From contig JH720340.1 of assembly GCA_000231825.2 (NCBI GenBank), positions 584,414 to 648,413 on the forward strand: a stretch of DNA of 64,000 nt, given 5' to 3'. The notes below the pieces were generated by a model, which was not told the DNA's origin, ran no database searches, and saw only the letters and a program-made list of their open reading frames with translations. The stretch's first letter is position 1. Each line of letters starts with the position of its first letter. Shown one piece after another: positions 24,477-36,985 of the stretch. Source of the stretch: Tetrahymena elliotti 4EA. Taxonomy: Eukaryota; Ciliophora; Oligohymenophorea; Hymenostomatida; Tetrahymenidae. A program made the translations under genes and the position numbers.

Positions 24477-25815
24477 TTCCACAAGCTTTAATTATCTTTA
24501 TAATAAATTAATTAAATATTTTTCAATTGCAATATATTTATTTTTTTCTGACTTTTTTTTTATATCTATTAAAAATGTCTATCTTAACAAGCAAATTAGT
24601 TATTTTGGTATTCCAGGAATATTCTATGATATAAAGATTTACGACCATGGATTTTTATTATTAAATTTTTATAATCCTCTTGAAATAAAAAGATAAATAA
24701 TGCATTTCTATTTTTTCTCCTGAATATTATTATTTGAGTGTTCATCTGATATCTATCTTTCCTAAAATTTCTATTAAAATTAAAAGATTTTAATAAATAT
24801 TGTTCAAATGATAAAAAAATGGTCTTTAAAATGCCTCAATTATATGTTAATTACTCATAAAAAATAAGCTTACTATTAGGTTAAAAGAAATATTAGGGTT
24901 TATTGATTAACTATATTAAAGATTTCCTAAATAAATATTTTTTGATAAAAATCATTTTATAGATATTTTGCTTTAAAAAAAATAATTTATGAAAAAAAAC
25001 TAAGAAAGATAGAAAAATAATTAAGTGAAATATTATTGAGAGATAAAATTAATTTTTTGATGAATAAATTTAATCCTAAAATTATTTTGAATTTAAAAAT
25101 TTTTCATATTTATAATTTGTTTAAAAAAAAAGGTAACATTCTTTTTTACAATTTTAATTTAGATTAATATTTAAAAGAGCTTTAAAGAATAGAATTTTTA
25201 TACTTTTTTAAAAATAGAAGAAATAAACCAACCAAAAATTTTTTGATTTGAAATTAATCAGAATTTACAAATAGAAAAAAATAGCAAATTGTTGTTTACA
25301 TGATTATATCAAAAAATTTAGGCCTCCTTAGAGCTTTTTGGTAAGAAGAATGTTGTAATTAAGTCAGAATTTAAATAACAAAATTTCTTTAGAACTTTTG
25401 ATTAAAAAATGATAAAGAAAGATAACATTAAATTGATTTAAACAGATTCAAAAATGACCTGAAGCTAAATAATGAATTGTAAAGATTAAAAAAAATAATA
25501 CACAGAAAAAATATGGAAAGTTTCTTAATAATACAATGAAAAATTACAATAAAAAAAAGTAGCTGATTAAAAAAATAATCAAAAAAATTTAAAGTATTCT
25601 TAAAATGTAATGAAGATTTAAAAGATGTTTTTAAATTAATCCATCTCCTTGTATGTATATATATTATTGTTTCCAAGCAATTAACACTTGTTTTTAATAA
25701 TTAAATTAAAAAAACAATTAAATTAAGTAGAATATTTAGCTACTCATATTATTATTAACTACTAGCTATCTAAGGCCTAAGTTATAAACACAGATTTATA
25801 AAAAATATTATCAAG
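24477..25815. other. intergenic region between divergent genes
   Basis: 1.34 kb of A/T-rich DNA. A minus-strand frame from ATG 25676 stays open for about 187 codons under the ciliate code, but its F/I/L/N-rich translation shows no domain and the length is compatible with chance. No other feature seen. Confidence 0.4.
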
Positions 25816-27495
25816 ATGATTGCTAAAAATATTAACTATGAGAAATATTAGAGTTTAATAGCTGTTTTGTTTAGTCTTTTTTACTACGCAAATATTGCTT
25901 TGAGTGTTTTTCTTGCTGATTAATCAAAGAATTATAATGGCTTCTTTACTACATTCTTTATTTTATACTCTTTAGACAAGTTTATGACTTTTGTTATTTC
26001 TAAAGCTTGGTAGGATAAAGAAGGCTTCTTTGCTTGGATTCTTGACTGCTTTAATCTTGGTTTTTTTGCTGTGATTTACTACACAAAAAATAATTCAAAG
26101 GTCTTCAAAAATATTTATCGCTTGAAGCTACTATTGTCAATCGTTCCCATGACAATACTAGAAATAGTTTATTTCTTCAACCAACATATCATCTATCGTC
26201 ATATAATCGATTATGACTCTATCCTTTATTCTTAGATAGAAATAGCAGTATTGATAGGAAACATGATCTTTATTGGATTTTCTTTTACTAATTGCTTAGA
26301 AAAGCCTTATATTTATCATGCCGATTATATGAACAATTCATTAAAAGCATCTTTTTTCAAATACTTATGTATCTTACTAAGAAATGTAATACACTTCATA
26401 AGCTATTATGGAATGTGGGCTATTTTATCTCAATAAAAACTAGTCTACTTAAATTAATTATCTTTATCTATTATAGCTATCGCTCCAACATTAATATTCT
26501 CCTTAATAGAAATGCTTATAGTTAAAAGCCCAGTTCCTCTTTTGAACATGTTCTTTAATCACCCAAATCTTAACTAAAAGTCTCTCAAAAACGATGTTAA
26601 TAGTCTCAAATAAAATAGAATTCGCCCTATTAGATGCTTTCTATAACTTTTATCTATGATTTTAATCTCAATCCTTCTACCAGAATATAATCCTATGTAA
26701 AGATCTAACTATGTACCATAAAATATAGATGATGATCTAAAGCAATAGTTTGAATTAGTGCAAAATGAAATATATAAATTTAATATATTTGTTTATGCCT
26801 TTACAATCATATGTCTTCTCTTTCAATTAAAGAAAGTTAAGGACAGCTTAACTTAATACTGGATAGACGAACAATTTAATGGAAGTCTATCATTGATTAT
26901 TACTAAATTGTTAAAACATTAAAACTTAAAATATGTATACTTAAAAGTTCACTACCAAGGATAAAGACACTCATCTATAAATGAACCTCTTATATTTGAT
27001 GATGATTTGCACTCAACTATCGATATCGATGAAGAATCTAATATAATTGACACAGAGGCATAATTTAAACTAAAATCAGTATTCTTAGACAAGCTTATAA
27101 ACTTCTAAAAATAAGGAGGATTCATAAGCATAAATAAAACTATTCTTGTTAAACCAGACATTTTTATGGTAGACAAAGATATTTTTCATTCAAAATTTAT
27201 GACTACCTATTTATCTTAAGTGCAATAGCTTCCTCTAAGTTTATGCTATAGACTCCAGAAAAGCAATATTCTTGAAATACTTAAGAACAGACATAGTGTG
27301 TATGGAGTAGAATAAAATTAAAATGTAATGAACTTAATTATCAATAATGAATAGTTCAAAAACGATTAACAATTAAAATTTACCTAAAACTATTTCAATA
27401 GCAATCTTCTCTTTACTTTAACATTTGACAAATACATCTCTTCTCATCTTATAAATCTACCTGCATAAATACTTTACGATCTTAACGAATAATGA
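25816..27495 (+). CDS. unknown multi-pass membrane protein
   Basis: Single exon, 559 residues, MIAKNINYEKYQSLIAVL to ILYDLNEQ then TGA. The first ~330 residues hold about six to eight hydrophobic stretches (for example SLIAVLFSLFYYANIALSVF and EIAVLIGNMIFIGFSF), then IRCFLQLLSMILISILL and FNIFVYAFTIICLLFQL. After that comes a ~200-residue soluble tail with an acidic patch (DDDLHSTIDIDEES) and little further hydrophobicity. No signal peptide is needed, since the first segment could act as an anchor. I recognise no transporter or channel signature. Lack of introns is unusual beside its intron-rich neighbours. More than 30 in-frame TAA/TAG codons show that it depends on the ciliate code. Confidence 0.85.
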
Positions 27496-28253
27496 TAAAA
27501 TAATAGCAATATAAAATTTACTCAAAAACTACTATTTATAATTTACTAAATTACTTCCAAAAATATTTTTATTGAAATAACTCACTATTTATATTCAATT
27601 TTATTTATATTTATATTAAATGTATTTATATCTTTCAACCTCTTCCTCCTTTTGAATTTCTCTGCTCTCTCTTAGTAACAAACAATTATTTAAATAAAAA
27701 AAATTTTTTTCAAAAACTTCATTGAATTAATATTTTTAAATGAGAGATTTTTTTTTATATTAGAGTTTCAGTTAATTTTTTTCAAATTTTTATTTGAATA
27801 AAACTCTTGAAAATATTCTATTTTAATCTATTAATATTTTTCAAATCAATTTTCTAAAATTTAATTACATTCGATTAAATATTAAAAAAAATTGAAGAGA
27901 ATGATTGGACATACTTGAATTTATCTTTTTAGATTTTTCTTTAATATTTTATTATTTTTGTCAATAATTCAGTTTTTTTTATTGATATTTTTCAATTTTT
28001 TAATAAAAATCAAACGATTTTATTTTTTTTGAATAAAAGATTAAAAATATCAAGGTAAAGATTGAATAAAGGGCATAAATTAGCTGTTAGAATCTAAAAT
28101 TAAAAATTTAATAGTAAAAAAACTAAGTTTTTTGATAATAACAACTTGAAAAATTTTATTATTTTGTTAGCTAATATTTTGTTATATTAGATATTCATTA
28201 AAGGTAAATGCTCTATAGAATAAGATTTAATATACATAATTTACAAAAATAAT
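27496..28253. other. intergenic region between convergent genes
   Basis: 758 bp of T- and A-rich DNA between two convergent gene ends. It must hold both 3' untranslated regions. No exon or structured element was recognised. Confidence 0.5.
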
Positions 28254-29597
28254 TCAATCACTATCTTCATCACTACTATCACTATCGGATAAAGTCTTTG
28301 TCTTTTATTAAGTTTTTAAAACTCTTCCATCTTTACCAACAATTTTAACTTAAGATTTTTCATCAACACCTGAATTAGGAGCAACGAAGAAATTATCTAC
28401 ATATTTTTTACCAAGTTTAGGCATTTTAACTTGTTTTTCTTCAGCTTCTTCATCAGAATCATCTTCATCACTAGAATCTTCTTCACTATCTTTTTCAATA
28501 TCCATTTGTGATTCTTCTTCACTATGTTCACTTTTTTCTACTTTCTTTTTCTGCTTTTTATCTTTTTATTTATTTTCAAGTTCTTCTTTATTCTTAGGGT
28601 CAAGTTCAATTTTGTTAAGATATCTTTCCTTTTGTTCAATCTAAATAAATGAAAAAAGATTGGTTAATAACATGCATTTTTAGTTAATTTAAATATTACT
28701 CTTGATTGTATTTCCTTCATGATCTTGTTTCTTAATGCTACCATTTTTTCATTTTCTTGCTTAGGGAAAAGGGAAAGATACTTCTTATCTTTAGGGAAAT
28801 ACTTTTTTAATAAAATATAAAGACTCATTAATTTATTATTCGATTTAGATAATTTGATGTTACTTTGATATAATTGTATTTCATTTGCAATTCTTTTTTC
28901 TTAGCAAATAAATCACTTCTTTTTTCATCATCTAAAGTTTGGGAAATAAGTTTTTCATTCTTTTCTAATGATCTCAAAACTTTTTTCATTTCTAATTTTA
29001 TAAAAATAAGTAGGTGTTATTTAAGTTATTTTTAAAGTAGAAGATTTGTCAATAGATAGATTTATTTACCTACATTCATAACGGCTTTGTATTTTTATTA
29101 TAAAAATTTTATTTTTCTTTCCTATCTCTTAAGCTTCTTTTTTCTTTGCTCAAGTTTGGAAGTTACTTCTTCTAGCTCTGCCTTTTTAGATTCTATGATT
29201 TCTTCAGCAACACCTTCCTTTTAAGATAATTTTGAGAATATATTGACATTGATATTAACTAAAAATATATAATTTAATGAAAATTATTCGATACCTTTTC
29301 AACTAATCTTTGTAAATCTCTTGCTTTCTTTTTAAGTAATTTTCCTTCACTTTCTTTCTTGAAGATAGGCTAATGGAATTTATTTAAATTCAATTTATTC
29401 TTAGGCTTCTTAATTTTTTTAGAATTATTAGATGCACCTTGCTAATTATTGTGATAGTTATTTGAGTTATTGAAATTTTGCTTTTAGTAGCTAGCTTGGT
29501 TTTAGTGAGATTATTCACCAAAATTTTAAATGCCATTCATAGGCTCAGGAGTACCATCGCTGGTTTTAAAGTTTTTTCTAGGTCTTTAAGTATTCAT
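28254..29597 (-). CDS. EFG1: rRNA-processing protein EFG1 homologue
   Basis: Nucleolar factor for early 18S rRNA / small-subunit processing in yeast. Start at 29597 (MNTQRPRKNFKTSDGTPEP). The EFG1 signature is intact in order: SEGKLLKKKARDLQRLVEK, a basic coiled-coil stretch (SKLEQRKKKLKRQERKIKF), then KYNYI... and FPKDKKYLSLFPKQENEKM, matching the family's Y-x-x-x-F-P-K-x-x-K-Y-x-S-L-F-P block. The C-terminus has alternating acidic patches (SDEDDSDEEAEEK, SDSDSSDEDSD then TGA at 28254) separated by PKLGKKYVDNFFVAP. The N-terminal ~60 residues are N/Q-rich. At least four short introns interrupt the gene. Family call is confident from the motif order. Confidence 0.85.
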
Positions 29598-30659
29598 TTT
29601 TTTATTTACTACGATAATAAGGTAGTTTTTAATAAGTTTGTAGATAATAAATAGTAAAACAAAATATTAATAACACTTTTGATCAATAATTTTATTGATT
29701 TTATGATTAATTATTTTTGCTTCTATTATTTATGTCCTTGAAATGCATAAAGAAATTTAAGCATTATTTCTTTATTATAAAACTTTTTAACAAACGATAA
29801 GGCTAGCTCTTAAATACTTCTATCAGAATAAGTAAGTTATATTGACCCAATCAGTTTCTTGAGGTAGTTCAATTTATAATAGTTTAATTAAAATTAAATT
29901 TCGTTTAACAAGATTATTCTGGAATAACACTAAATTTAAATAAAAATGTAATATTAACCTGTCATTAATGTAGCAAAATAAACATTTCTCCCCCCGAATT
30001 TAAGCAAAAAATTTAATTCGAAGAACTAATAATAGTATAAAAATAAAAGCATAACAAATTCATTTCAAAATCTCCATCAAAATTTAAAATATTTAGAAAT
30101 CAAATTTTATTTTTTTGAGAAAGAAATTTTCAAAATAATTTTTTTGATTTTTTCAACATGGTTTCAATATTAAAAAATTATTTGAGAAATTTCTAAAATT
30201 AGTTAGTATGAAAGTAAGTAAGTCTATTTTAAATTTGAATTTTTTAGATTTATTTCATATGAAATGTTGAATCATTTGATATTTGATTTGTATAATTGTT
30301 AATCATTTGTTTAGCAAATTTGAGGATTCTGGAGTCATCAAACCAACATAGAAATAAAACATATCTATTTTTATTATTTATTAGTAATGAATCTTCAAGT
30401 GATTGATTAAATTAAAAAGGTATTACCTATCCTTTGTAAAATCTATAATTTTTATTAATTAATCAATTAAAAATAAAAATAATACATATATTCATACATA
30501 CATACCTACCTACCTATTATTTTGATAGTTAACATCAAAATCAATAAAAAATAATTAAGCAATTAATTAATAAATAAATTAGTAAGTAAATAGTAGTCCT
30601 TATACAATAACAATAACAATATTAAAAGCAAAAGATTTTAAAGGGAGTTTGAAGGAAAA
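29598..30659. other. intergenic region between divergent genes
   Basis: 1.06 kb holding the promoters of EFG1 (minus) and the CBS protein (plus). Contains a C6 run near 29991-29996, unusual in this composition, and short tandem runs of CATA and CTAC at 30490-30520. No exon supported. Confidence 0.45.
30488..30520. repeat. (CATA)n/(CTAC)n microsatellite
   Basis: Reads CATACATACATACC then CTACCTACC, a compound tetranucleotide repeat upstream of the CBS-domain gene. Confidence 0.75.
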
Positions 30660-32666
30660 ATGGATACAGAGTTTTAAAAAAAACTGATTCCAAAAGTGTA
30701 AAGTAGAGAAGATATATTAAATGTAAACAATATTCAAATTGCAAAAGAATTAGCTCCTTATGTGAGAATAAAAGATTCCATTTTTTTAAAATTCAAATTT
30801 GAATCATAGATAGATCGAAAAATTAATAAAATTAAATACTTTAGCTTTAAAATACTCACCATTTTATTATTATTTAAAAAAAGGAATCTTATAAAAATTC
30901 TATACATGCCTTTCTTTATGAAAATAAAGTTTATGATTGCTTACCAAAAAACTCACAAGTAATATTTTAGATAATAAATTACATAATTTTAGACATTATT
31001 GATTGGTTGATCAATAGTTTTATTCTTTTCAACATAAAAGGTAGTAGTTATAGATAAAAATTTTTCATGTGCTGAAGCCATGAATTTAGTAATTAAAAAT
31101 GACTTTGAAGAAGCTATTATTTGGAATTAGGATACATCCTAGTTTGATGGAATTATTACTTATTCTGATATTGTTAACATTATCTTGAAAAGCTATAAAA
31201 ATGTTGCTCTCGGGTAGATTCCTTGTAATTTATACATTATTTCACTAACAATTGCTATTCAACTCTTAGAAAAACTCTTTAGGATTTTACATTTTTAAAT
31301 AAATAAGAAATTATTTGATTGAAAATAATATGAATACTTTGTTTTGCTAATAATTTATTTTTAACTTTAATAGTAAGCGATAGCTAAAGGTAAACACAAG
31401 GGTTCGATAAACTTCAAGAAGAATTCAAAAAGTTTAATGAAGATGAATGTATAAATTTATTTGAAATTTAAATAAATGCATCCATTCTGCATATTTTAAG
31501 ATTGAAACTTATATTAATTAAATAGAAATGGCAGATGATAATGATGTGGGAGTTTATAGTAAGACTGAAAATGAAATGGAAGATGAGGATAGTAAACCAA
31601 CTAATATCAAACCAAATAATCCAATGAATCAAAGTATTAAGTTAAAAGGCTCTGAGTAAGAATTTCATGCAGAAAACTACCCTTTTAATGAAGACTACAA
31701 GCAAATTTTCCTTTCCGATTTATAAAAATTATCAGTAAGAGGATGGTTCAGAATACTTAATTAAGATGTAAACAGCAAACAAATTTTGATTTTCATTGAT
31801 TAATTATTTATGTTGAAATAAATAAAAAATAGGAATATGAAAGTAAAGAGCTCATATCTGTAACTTTAGAAGCAAAACTTTAAGAAGCTTGCTCAAAAAT
31901 GATAGAGCATAAAATACACAGAATTCTTGTTATTGATTAAGAAAGTTAGTTAGTAGTAGGCATTCTCACATATAAAGATATTTTACTCTTTTTAATTAGA
32001 AATCTAACATAAGACTTTCAAGGTGATGAAAAAGATGATTAATATGATATTCCTATTTCTTATGCAATGGATTAACTATGTATTTCAAATGTTTTATCCT
32101 GTAATCACCTTGACACTACTTATAATGCCTTTGATGTTATGATGAATAAATGGAAAGTATCATCAGTACCTATTGTAGGTGAAAATAATACCTACATGGG
32201 TCTCATACATCGTAGAGACATAGTTTTTATTTGGAAGTCTCAAAACTTTGGAATTGTAAAATATTTATTTTATTATAAAAATTGATTGCACAATATAGCT
32301 TTTGTTAAAACCCACCCCTTTTATTATCTCAAAAAAAAATATTGAATAAAAAAAAACAAATTTGAATATTTTTTCATAGAACCTTTAGAATGAAAAAAAT
32401 AAAAATGTTATTTTTTAACCTATAAATAGCTAAGTAGACCTGTACATGAATTCATGGTTTTCTTAAAGGAATAAAAATAAAAATATAAATTGATGAGCTT
32501 AGAAGTTAATGAATTTTTCGAACCTAATGATTGTGTTCGAAAGGTTGTTGAAAACTTATTTTTAGCTTAAGGAAATAGATTAGTTTCGATTAATAAATAA
32601 ACATAATAACTTGATAAATTTATAACTTTAAGTGATATATTCTAGTATTACTTGCAAGATAACTGA
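30660..32666 (+). CDS. CBS-domain protein, AMPK gamma / SNF4-like
   Basis: Likely the nucleotide-sensing gamma subunit of an AMPK/SNF1 kinase. It begins MDTEFQKKLIPKVQSRED; an intron at ~30758-30884 is followed by ESYKNSIHAFLYENKVYD, the first CBS strand pair. Successive CBS halves read VVVIDKNFSCAEAMNLVI, DGIITYSDIVNIIL, HRILVIDQESQLVVGILTY (then KDI), SSVPIVGENNTYMGLIHRRD, and finally RLVSINKQTQQLDKFITLSD before QYYLQDN and TGA. That gives four CBS-like units, as in gamma subunits. An acidic, N/P-rich linker (~31530-31660) interrupts CBS1 and CBS2, longer than in animal or fungal proteins. About seven introns. The AMP-contacting Asp of each S/T-x-x-D site is visible (YSD, YKD, HRRD, LSD). 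Confidence 0.8.
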
Positions 32667-32983
32667 TAAAATCTACATACATAAATACTTACATACATAA
32701 TTTATATTCTCCTAATTCCTTTAGTATCATATTTATATTAATTCTAATATATCTATCTATCCATCAATCACTAAGTTTATTAGTTAGTTAATTAGTTTTA
32801 TTTTAATTGTAAATAATTTATTTCTAATCCTACGGATATATATATTTTGTAATCTTCTAAATTCAAATTCAGTTTTCTTAAATTCTTTTATTTTTTTATC
32901 ACAGAAAATATTCTCAAACCAATATTTACAATCTAAAATGAATAACTTTTCTCAAAATTTGTTTAAATATTTTATCATATTAA

Positions 32984-33083
32984 NNNNNNNNNNNNNNNNN
33001 NNNNNNNNNNNNNNNNNNNNNNNNNNNNNNNNNNNNNNNNNNNNNNNNNNNNNNNNNNNNNNNNNNNNNNNNNNNNNNNNNNN
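32984..33083. other. assembly gap (100 N)
   Basis: Exactly 100 N, the conventional placeholder for a scaffold join of unknown size; true length and content are unknown. Confidence 0.99.
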
Positions 33084-34014
33084 AAATAAATAATAAAATA
33101 ACTAGAAAAAAATTAAAATCTAAATAGAAAAACAATTTATTCTTTTACGATAAAAAAATACTTTGTTAAAAGTTATATTTTCAATCATACGATATCTAAT
33201 TTTACTAAAATAAATAACAATAATAAAAAAATAAATACTACATTTATGATTTAAAATAAATCTTTGTATGTTTGATTTGCATTTTTACTTTAATTTAGTC
33301 AAAAAAATTAGTTGATAAAACTGTTAAAAAAAGGTTAATTTTTTATTATTATTTTTAATTCATTCTTTCGTAATCAAAAGAATACTTTATGTGTAAATAA
33401 AAAATTTTAATTAATCAAAAAATTTGTTTGTTATATTTTCGGAATAATGATTAATAAAAAATTGACCTAGTTTTATGTATTTTCATAAAATTAAAGTCTC
33501 AAAAATTTAGTTTCTTGATAAGTTTTTTTGGATTGATCAATAGATTGTAATCTTTGAAAAAAGTTGAAGCAATTTTGATATGAAAAAAAAGTTCCTAGTT
33601 TAATTCAAAAATAAATCAGAGTTAAAAAAATTTTCAAAATATTTTTGATTGTATTTTATATTAATTGTGGATATAAAAAATGGGATAAAGCTTTTCTACA
33701 ACAAATTTTTTTGTGAACTTTCTTAACATTTATCTATTTGTTACAATTTTAAATTCTACTATTTTTGATAAATTGGTTAGTGCGTAATAACATTTGACGT
33801 TTAATACAAATCAAATCAAATAGAAAGCTAATATTTTATCTAATTTAGATTCAATTGACTACATATATTTAATCCGTAATATAAATCATTTATTTCGCAC
33901 TTAGCTTTTTACATCTACCATAAATTATTTATTTATGAAGCCAACTAACCAACCAATCCTATCATAACATATAAATTAAAAAATAAAATCAAACTAGTTC
34001 TAAATTTTAGTAAA
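33084..34014. other. intergenic A/T-rich DNA
   Basis: 930 bp after the gap and before phosphonopyruvate decarboxylase; no exon or repeat structure recognised beyond A/T homopolymers. It should include that gene's promoter. Confidence 0.5.
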
Positions 34015-35405
34015 ATGGAAAACAAGAGAAAGGTGAGCCCTAAAGATTTCTTTGATACTTTGACTTAACTTGGAATTGAGTCTTATTTTGGAGTACCTGA
34101 TTCTTTACTTAAAGAATTTTGTGCCTATGTTACTGACAATGTTTAAGGATAAAACCACATAATTACAGTAAACGAAGGATAATCTGTAGCTATAGCTTCT
34201 GGTTATCATTTAGCTACATAAAAAGTTCCTATGATATACCTTTAAAATTCAGGTATAGGTAATATAATTAATCCTTTGATGTCTTTAGCTCACTCAAAAG
34301 TAATTCTTAGTTCATATTAAAATCTATTTATTAAATAAAACTCAAAAAAGAAAAATAAATTTGAAATATTCTATTTTATCAAAAGGTTTATGGTTTCCCC
34401 ATGCTTATATTAGTTGGATGGAGAGGAGAGCCTGGAGTAAAGGATGAACCATAGCATGTGGTGATGGGAGAGTGCATGGAAGATATGATTAAATCAACTT
34501 AATGCAAACACTTTATATTGAGTAGAGATAATTACTAAGAGGAGTTAAAAAAGGCTGATTAAATTGCCAGAGAAGAAAGCTCTCCAGTTTTTCTTATTGT
34601 TGGAAAAGATTACTTCAGCAAATATAATTTAGTAAGCATAAAAACTAATTCCTACTAATTGAACAGAGAACAAGCACTAGAAGTCCTACTTAACAATCTT
34701 CAAGAAGGAATCTTTGTTGGTAAATAAGCAAAAAAATAAATAAATAAACAAGCAAACAATTAATTTTTATATTAGATTTAATTTGAAAAATCACCAGAAT
34801 TTAAAATAGAATTTTAATTTAACAGATATAAATTTATAGATTTTAATAATTTATTTGCTTATTTAATAATAGGTACCACTGGTTTCCTTAGTAGAGAATT
34901 ATGTGAGTTGAGAGAAAAATTAGGCCATAAAACAAATATGGACTTTTTGACAGTAGGATCTATGGGATATGCAAGCAGTATAGCTTTAGGTGTAGCACTA
35001 AATTAAAAGGAAAAGAGAGTATATTGTTTTGATGGAGATGGAGCTGCTCTTATGCACTTAGGATGCATGAGTATTATTGGTTAATAGAAGCCTAATAATC
35101 TTGTTCATTTCTTATTTAACAATGAATGCCATGACTCAGTTGGATAGTAACCTACTTGTGCAGATGAAATCAATTTCCCAAAAATTGCACTAGGATGTGG
35201 GTACTCTTCAGCTTTTAAAGTTGAAACTAAATCTGAAATTGAAGATACTATTTAACAAATATTAGACCACTAACAGTAATAACAAGGAGCAATATTTATA
35301 GAAATAAAGATAAAACCAGGAGCTAGAAGTGATTTAGGTAGACCCAAACAGTCTGCAACTTAAAATAAAATATAATTAATGCAACATATCCACTCATAAA
35401 GCTGA
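34015..35405 (+). CDS. phosphonopyruvate decarboxylase
   Basis: Thiamine-diphosphate enzyme converting 3-phosphonopyruvate to phosphonoacetaldehyde, the step that makes 2-aminoethylphosphonate synthesis irreversible after PEP mutase. Start MENKRKVSPKDFFDTLTQLG (34015), then ESYFGVPDSLLKEFCAYV and VNEGQSVAIASGYHLAT with the conserved cofactor-activating Glu, then QNSGIGNIINPLMSL. After intron 34300-34385: GFPMLILVGWRGEPG and DEPQH. After intron 34720-34872: TVGSMGYASSIALGVAL and the ThDP/Mg motif FDGDGAALMHLG...NN. The end is KPGARSDLGRPKQS ... HSQS, TGA 35405. About 383 residues, the normal size. It could in principle be a sulfopyruvate decarboxylase, but the G-W-R-G-E-P-G block and ciliate biology favour phosphonopyruvate. 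Confidence 0.9.
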
Positions 35406-35667
35406 AAATCTTAATCATTTAATTTTACTTGTATATCTTAAATACATATATATCATACTAATCAATTACTATAATATTCTTAATTTTAAATTTTCTAACA
35501 CAAAAACTAACAAATTTTCACAAAAGATAAAATTTTTGATAAAATAAAACAAAAATAATTAATTAATATCAAAAATCAATTGATAATAAAAACATTTACT
35601 AGAATAAAAAAAAATATAAGAATTCATTTCTATTATTATAAGAAAAATTTTTATCAATTAATTGAGA

Positions 35668-36250
35668 TGAATGACAAAGAAAACATAATTCACTTTTTTT
35701 AAAATAAAAATATAGAACTAAAATTAGATTAGTTCAATAGAAATTTACTTGATAAATTTACCTAAATTGGATAAACATTTTATATATATCGATTCAATTA
35801 TTTCTTAGAAGCTAGTTAGCTTTAGATTTATTTCTTTATTTGAGTTGTAATAATGAATTAAAATATTTAATAAACTTATAAAAAAAATAAAAACTATTAT
35901 TTCATTTAAGGTGAGTGTTAATTAAACAAATTTATTTATTTCAAATATGATGAATCAGTACCAATAAATATCTTTTAGAATATTTGTTTAGCATTTTTTA
36001 AGTTAAGATAATATAAAATAGAAAAAAATACCTTCTTAAAACAGGAATAAAAAAAGAAATATAAGTATTCAAACATTTAAATTATTCAATTTATTTACTT
36101 TAAATTATTAATGATAAATTAAAACTACAATTTATTGGATTTTGTAAAGGTAAAGTACTTAATTTATTAAATATTTAAGAAAGAAAAAAATATGAAAAAA
36201 AAAATTATTTACCTAAAAATTAAATGAGCACTTTAATGTTAGTTGAGAAA
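35668..36250 (+). CDS. possible small-exon gene, unknown
   Basis: ATG at 35668 opens MNDKENIIHFFQNKNIELKL and continues DQFNRNLLDKFTQIGQTF for about 60 codons, followed by exon-like stretches near 35855-35910 (ends before GTGAGTG) and ~36030-36147 (ends before GTAAAG). The translation is more protein-like than surrounding DNA, but the exon joins are not proven and no family is recognised. It may be a chance open frame. Confidence 0.3.
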
Positions 36251-36985
36251 AAATTATTGAAAAATAATTGTGTTTTAGAGCTTTGAAATATTTATTTTTT
36301 TGTTAGTACAAATTAATAAACAAAATATTTTTCAAAAAATGTTATTTTACTAAAGAATAAAAATATATAGATAATAAGTAAAATTATAATTTAAATGATT
36401 TCAATATCAATAGAATGGTTTGGACATAAATTGAGCAGATATATTAATTGAAGTAAATGAAAATAAATTTTAAAAAAAGATAAAAAAATAGTTTAGATTG
36501 AGAATAAAGTAAATTAAAAAAGAAAATCTAATAATAAACTTTAACAAAAAATAGAAGTTGAAAAAATTAAATAATTTTTAAATTTATTTTCTAAATAGAA
36601 ATTAAAAATGAATTGAAAAAATAATTAATTTGATAAGCATTTATTTGATGAAAAAAAATTAAAAAATGGGTGATTTGAAATTAAAATTTTAGTAAAATAA
36701 AGTAATTAATAGATTATTTGATGGTTTTATGTCATTTAAATGTTAATTGATTTTTTGATACATATTAATATATAAATAATTGATACATAATTATTTTGAA
36801 ACTTTCAAAATAATTCAGATCAATATTTCAAATGGATATTCATTCATTTAAATAGATAAATAGATTTTGGGAACTTTTAAAGTTTTATAAATTTTGTCAT
36901 CAGAAACATAATTATCAAAAATTTAAATAATCTAATATTTTTTCTGTTGAAAACATCAAAAATTTAAAAACTAGGAATTAAACAA
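36251..36985. other. intergenic A/T-rich DNA
   Basis: About 735 bp; nothing supported. It should hold the promoter of the PH-like gene. Confidence 0.4.

Noticed and set aside
25115..25676. 187-codon minus-strand open frame starting METIIYIHTR
   Set aside because: With one stop codon and ~80% A+T, frames of this length arise by chance; it is F/I/L/N-rich with no domain or intron signals.
29991..29996. C6 run as a possible telomere or chromosome-breakage relic
   Set aside because: A single homopolymer without neighbouring CCCCAA units or a recognisable breakage sequence.
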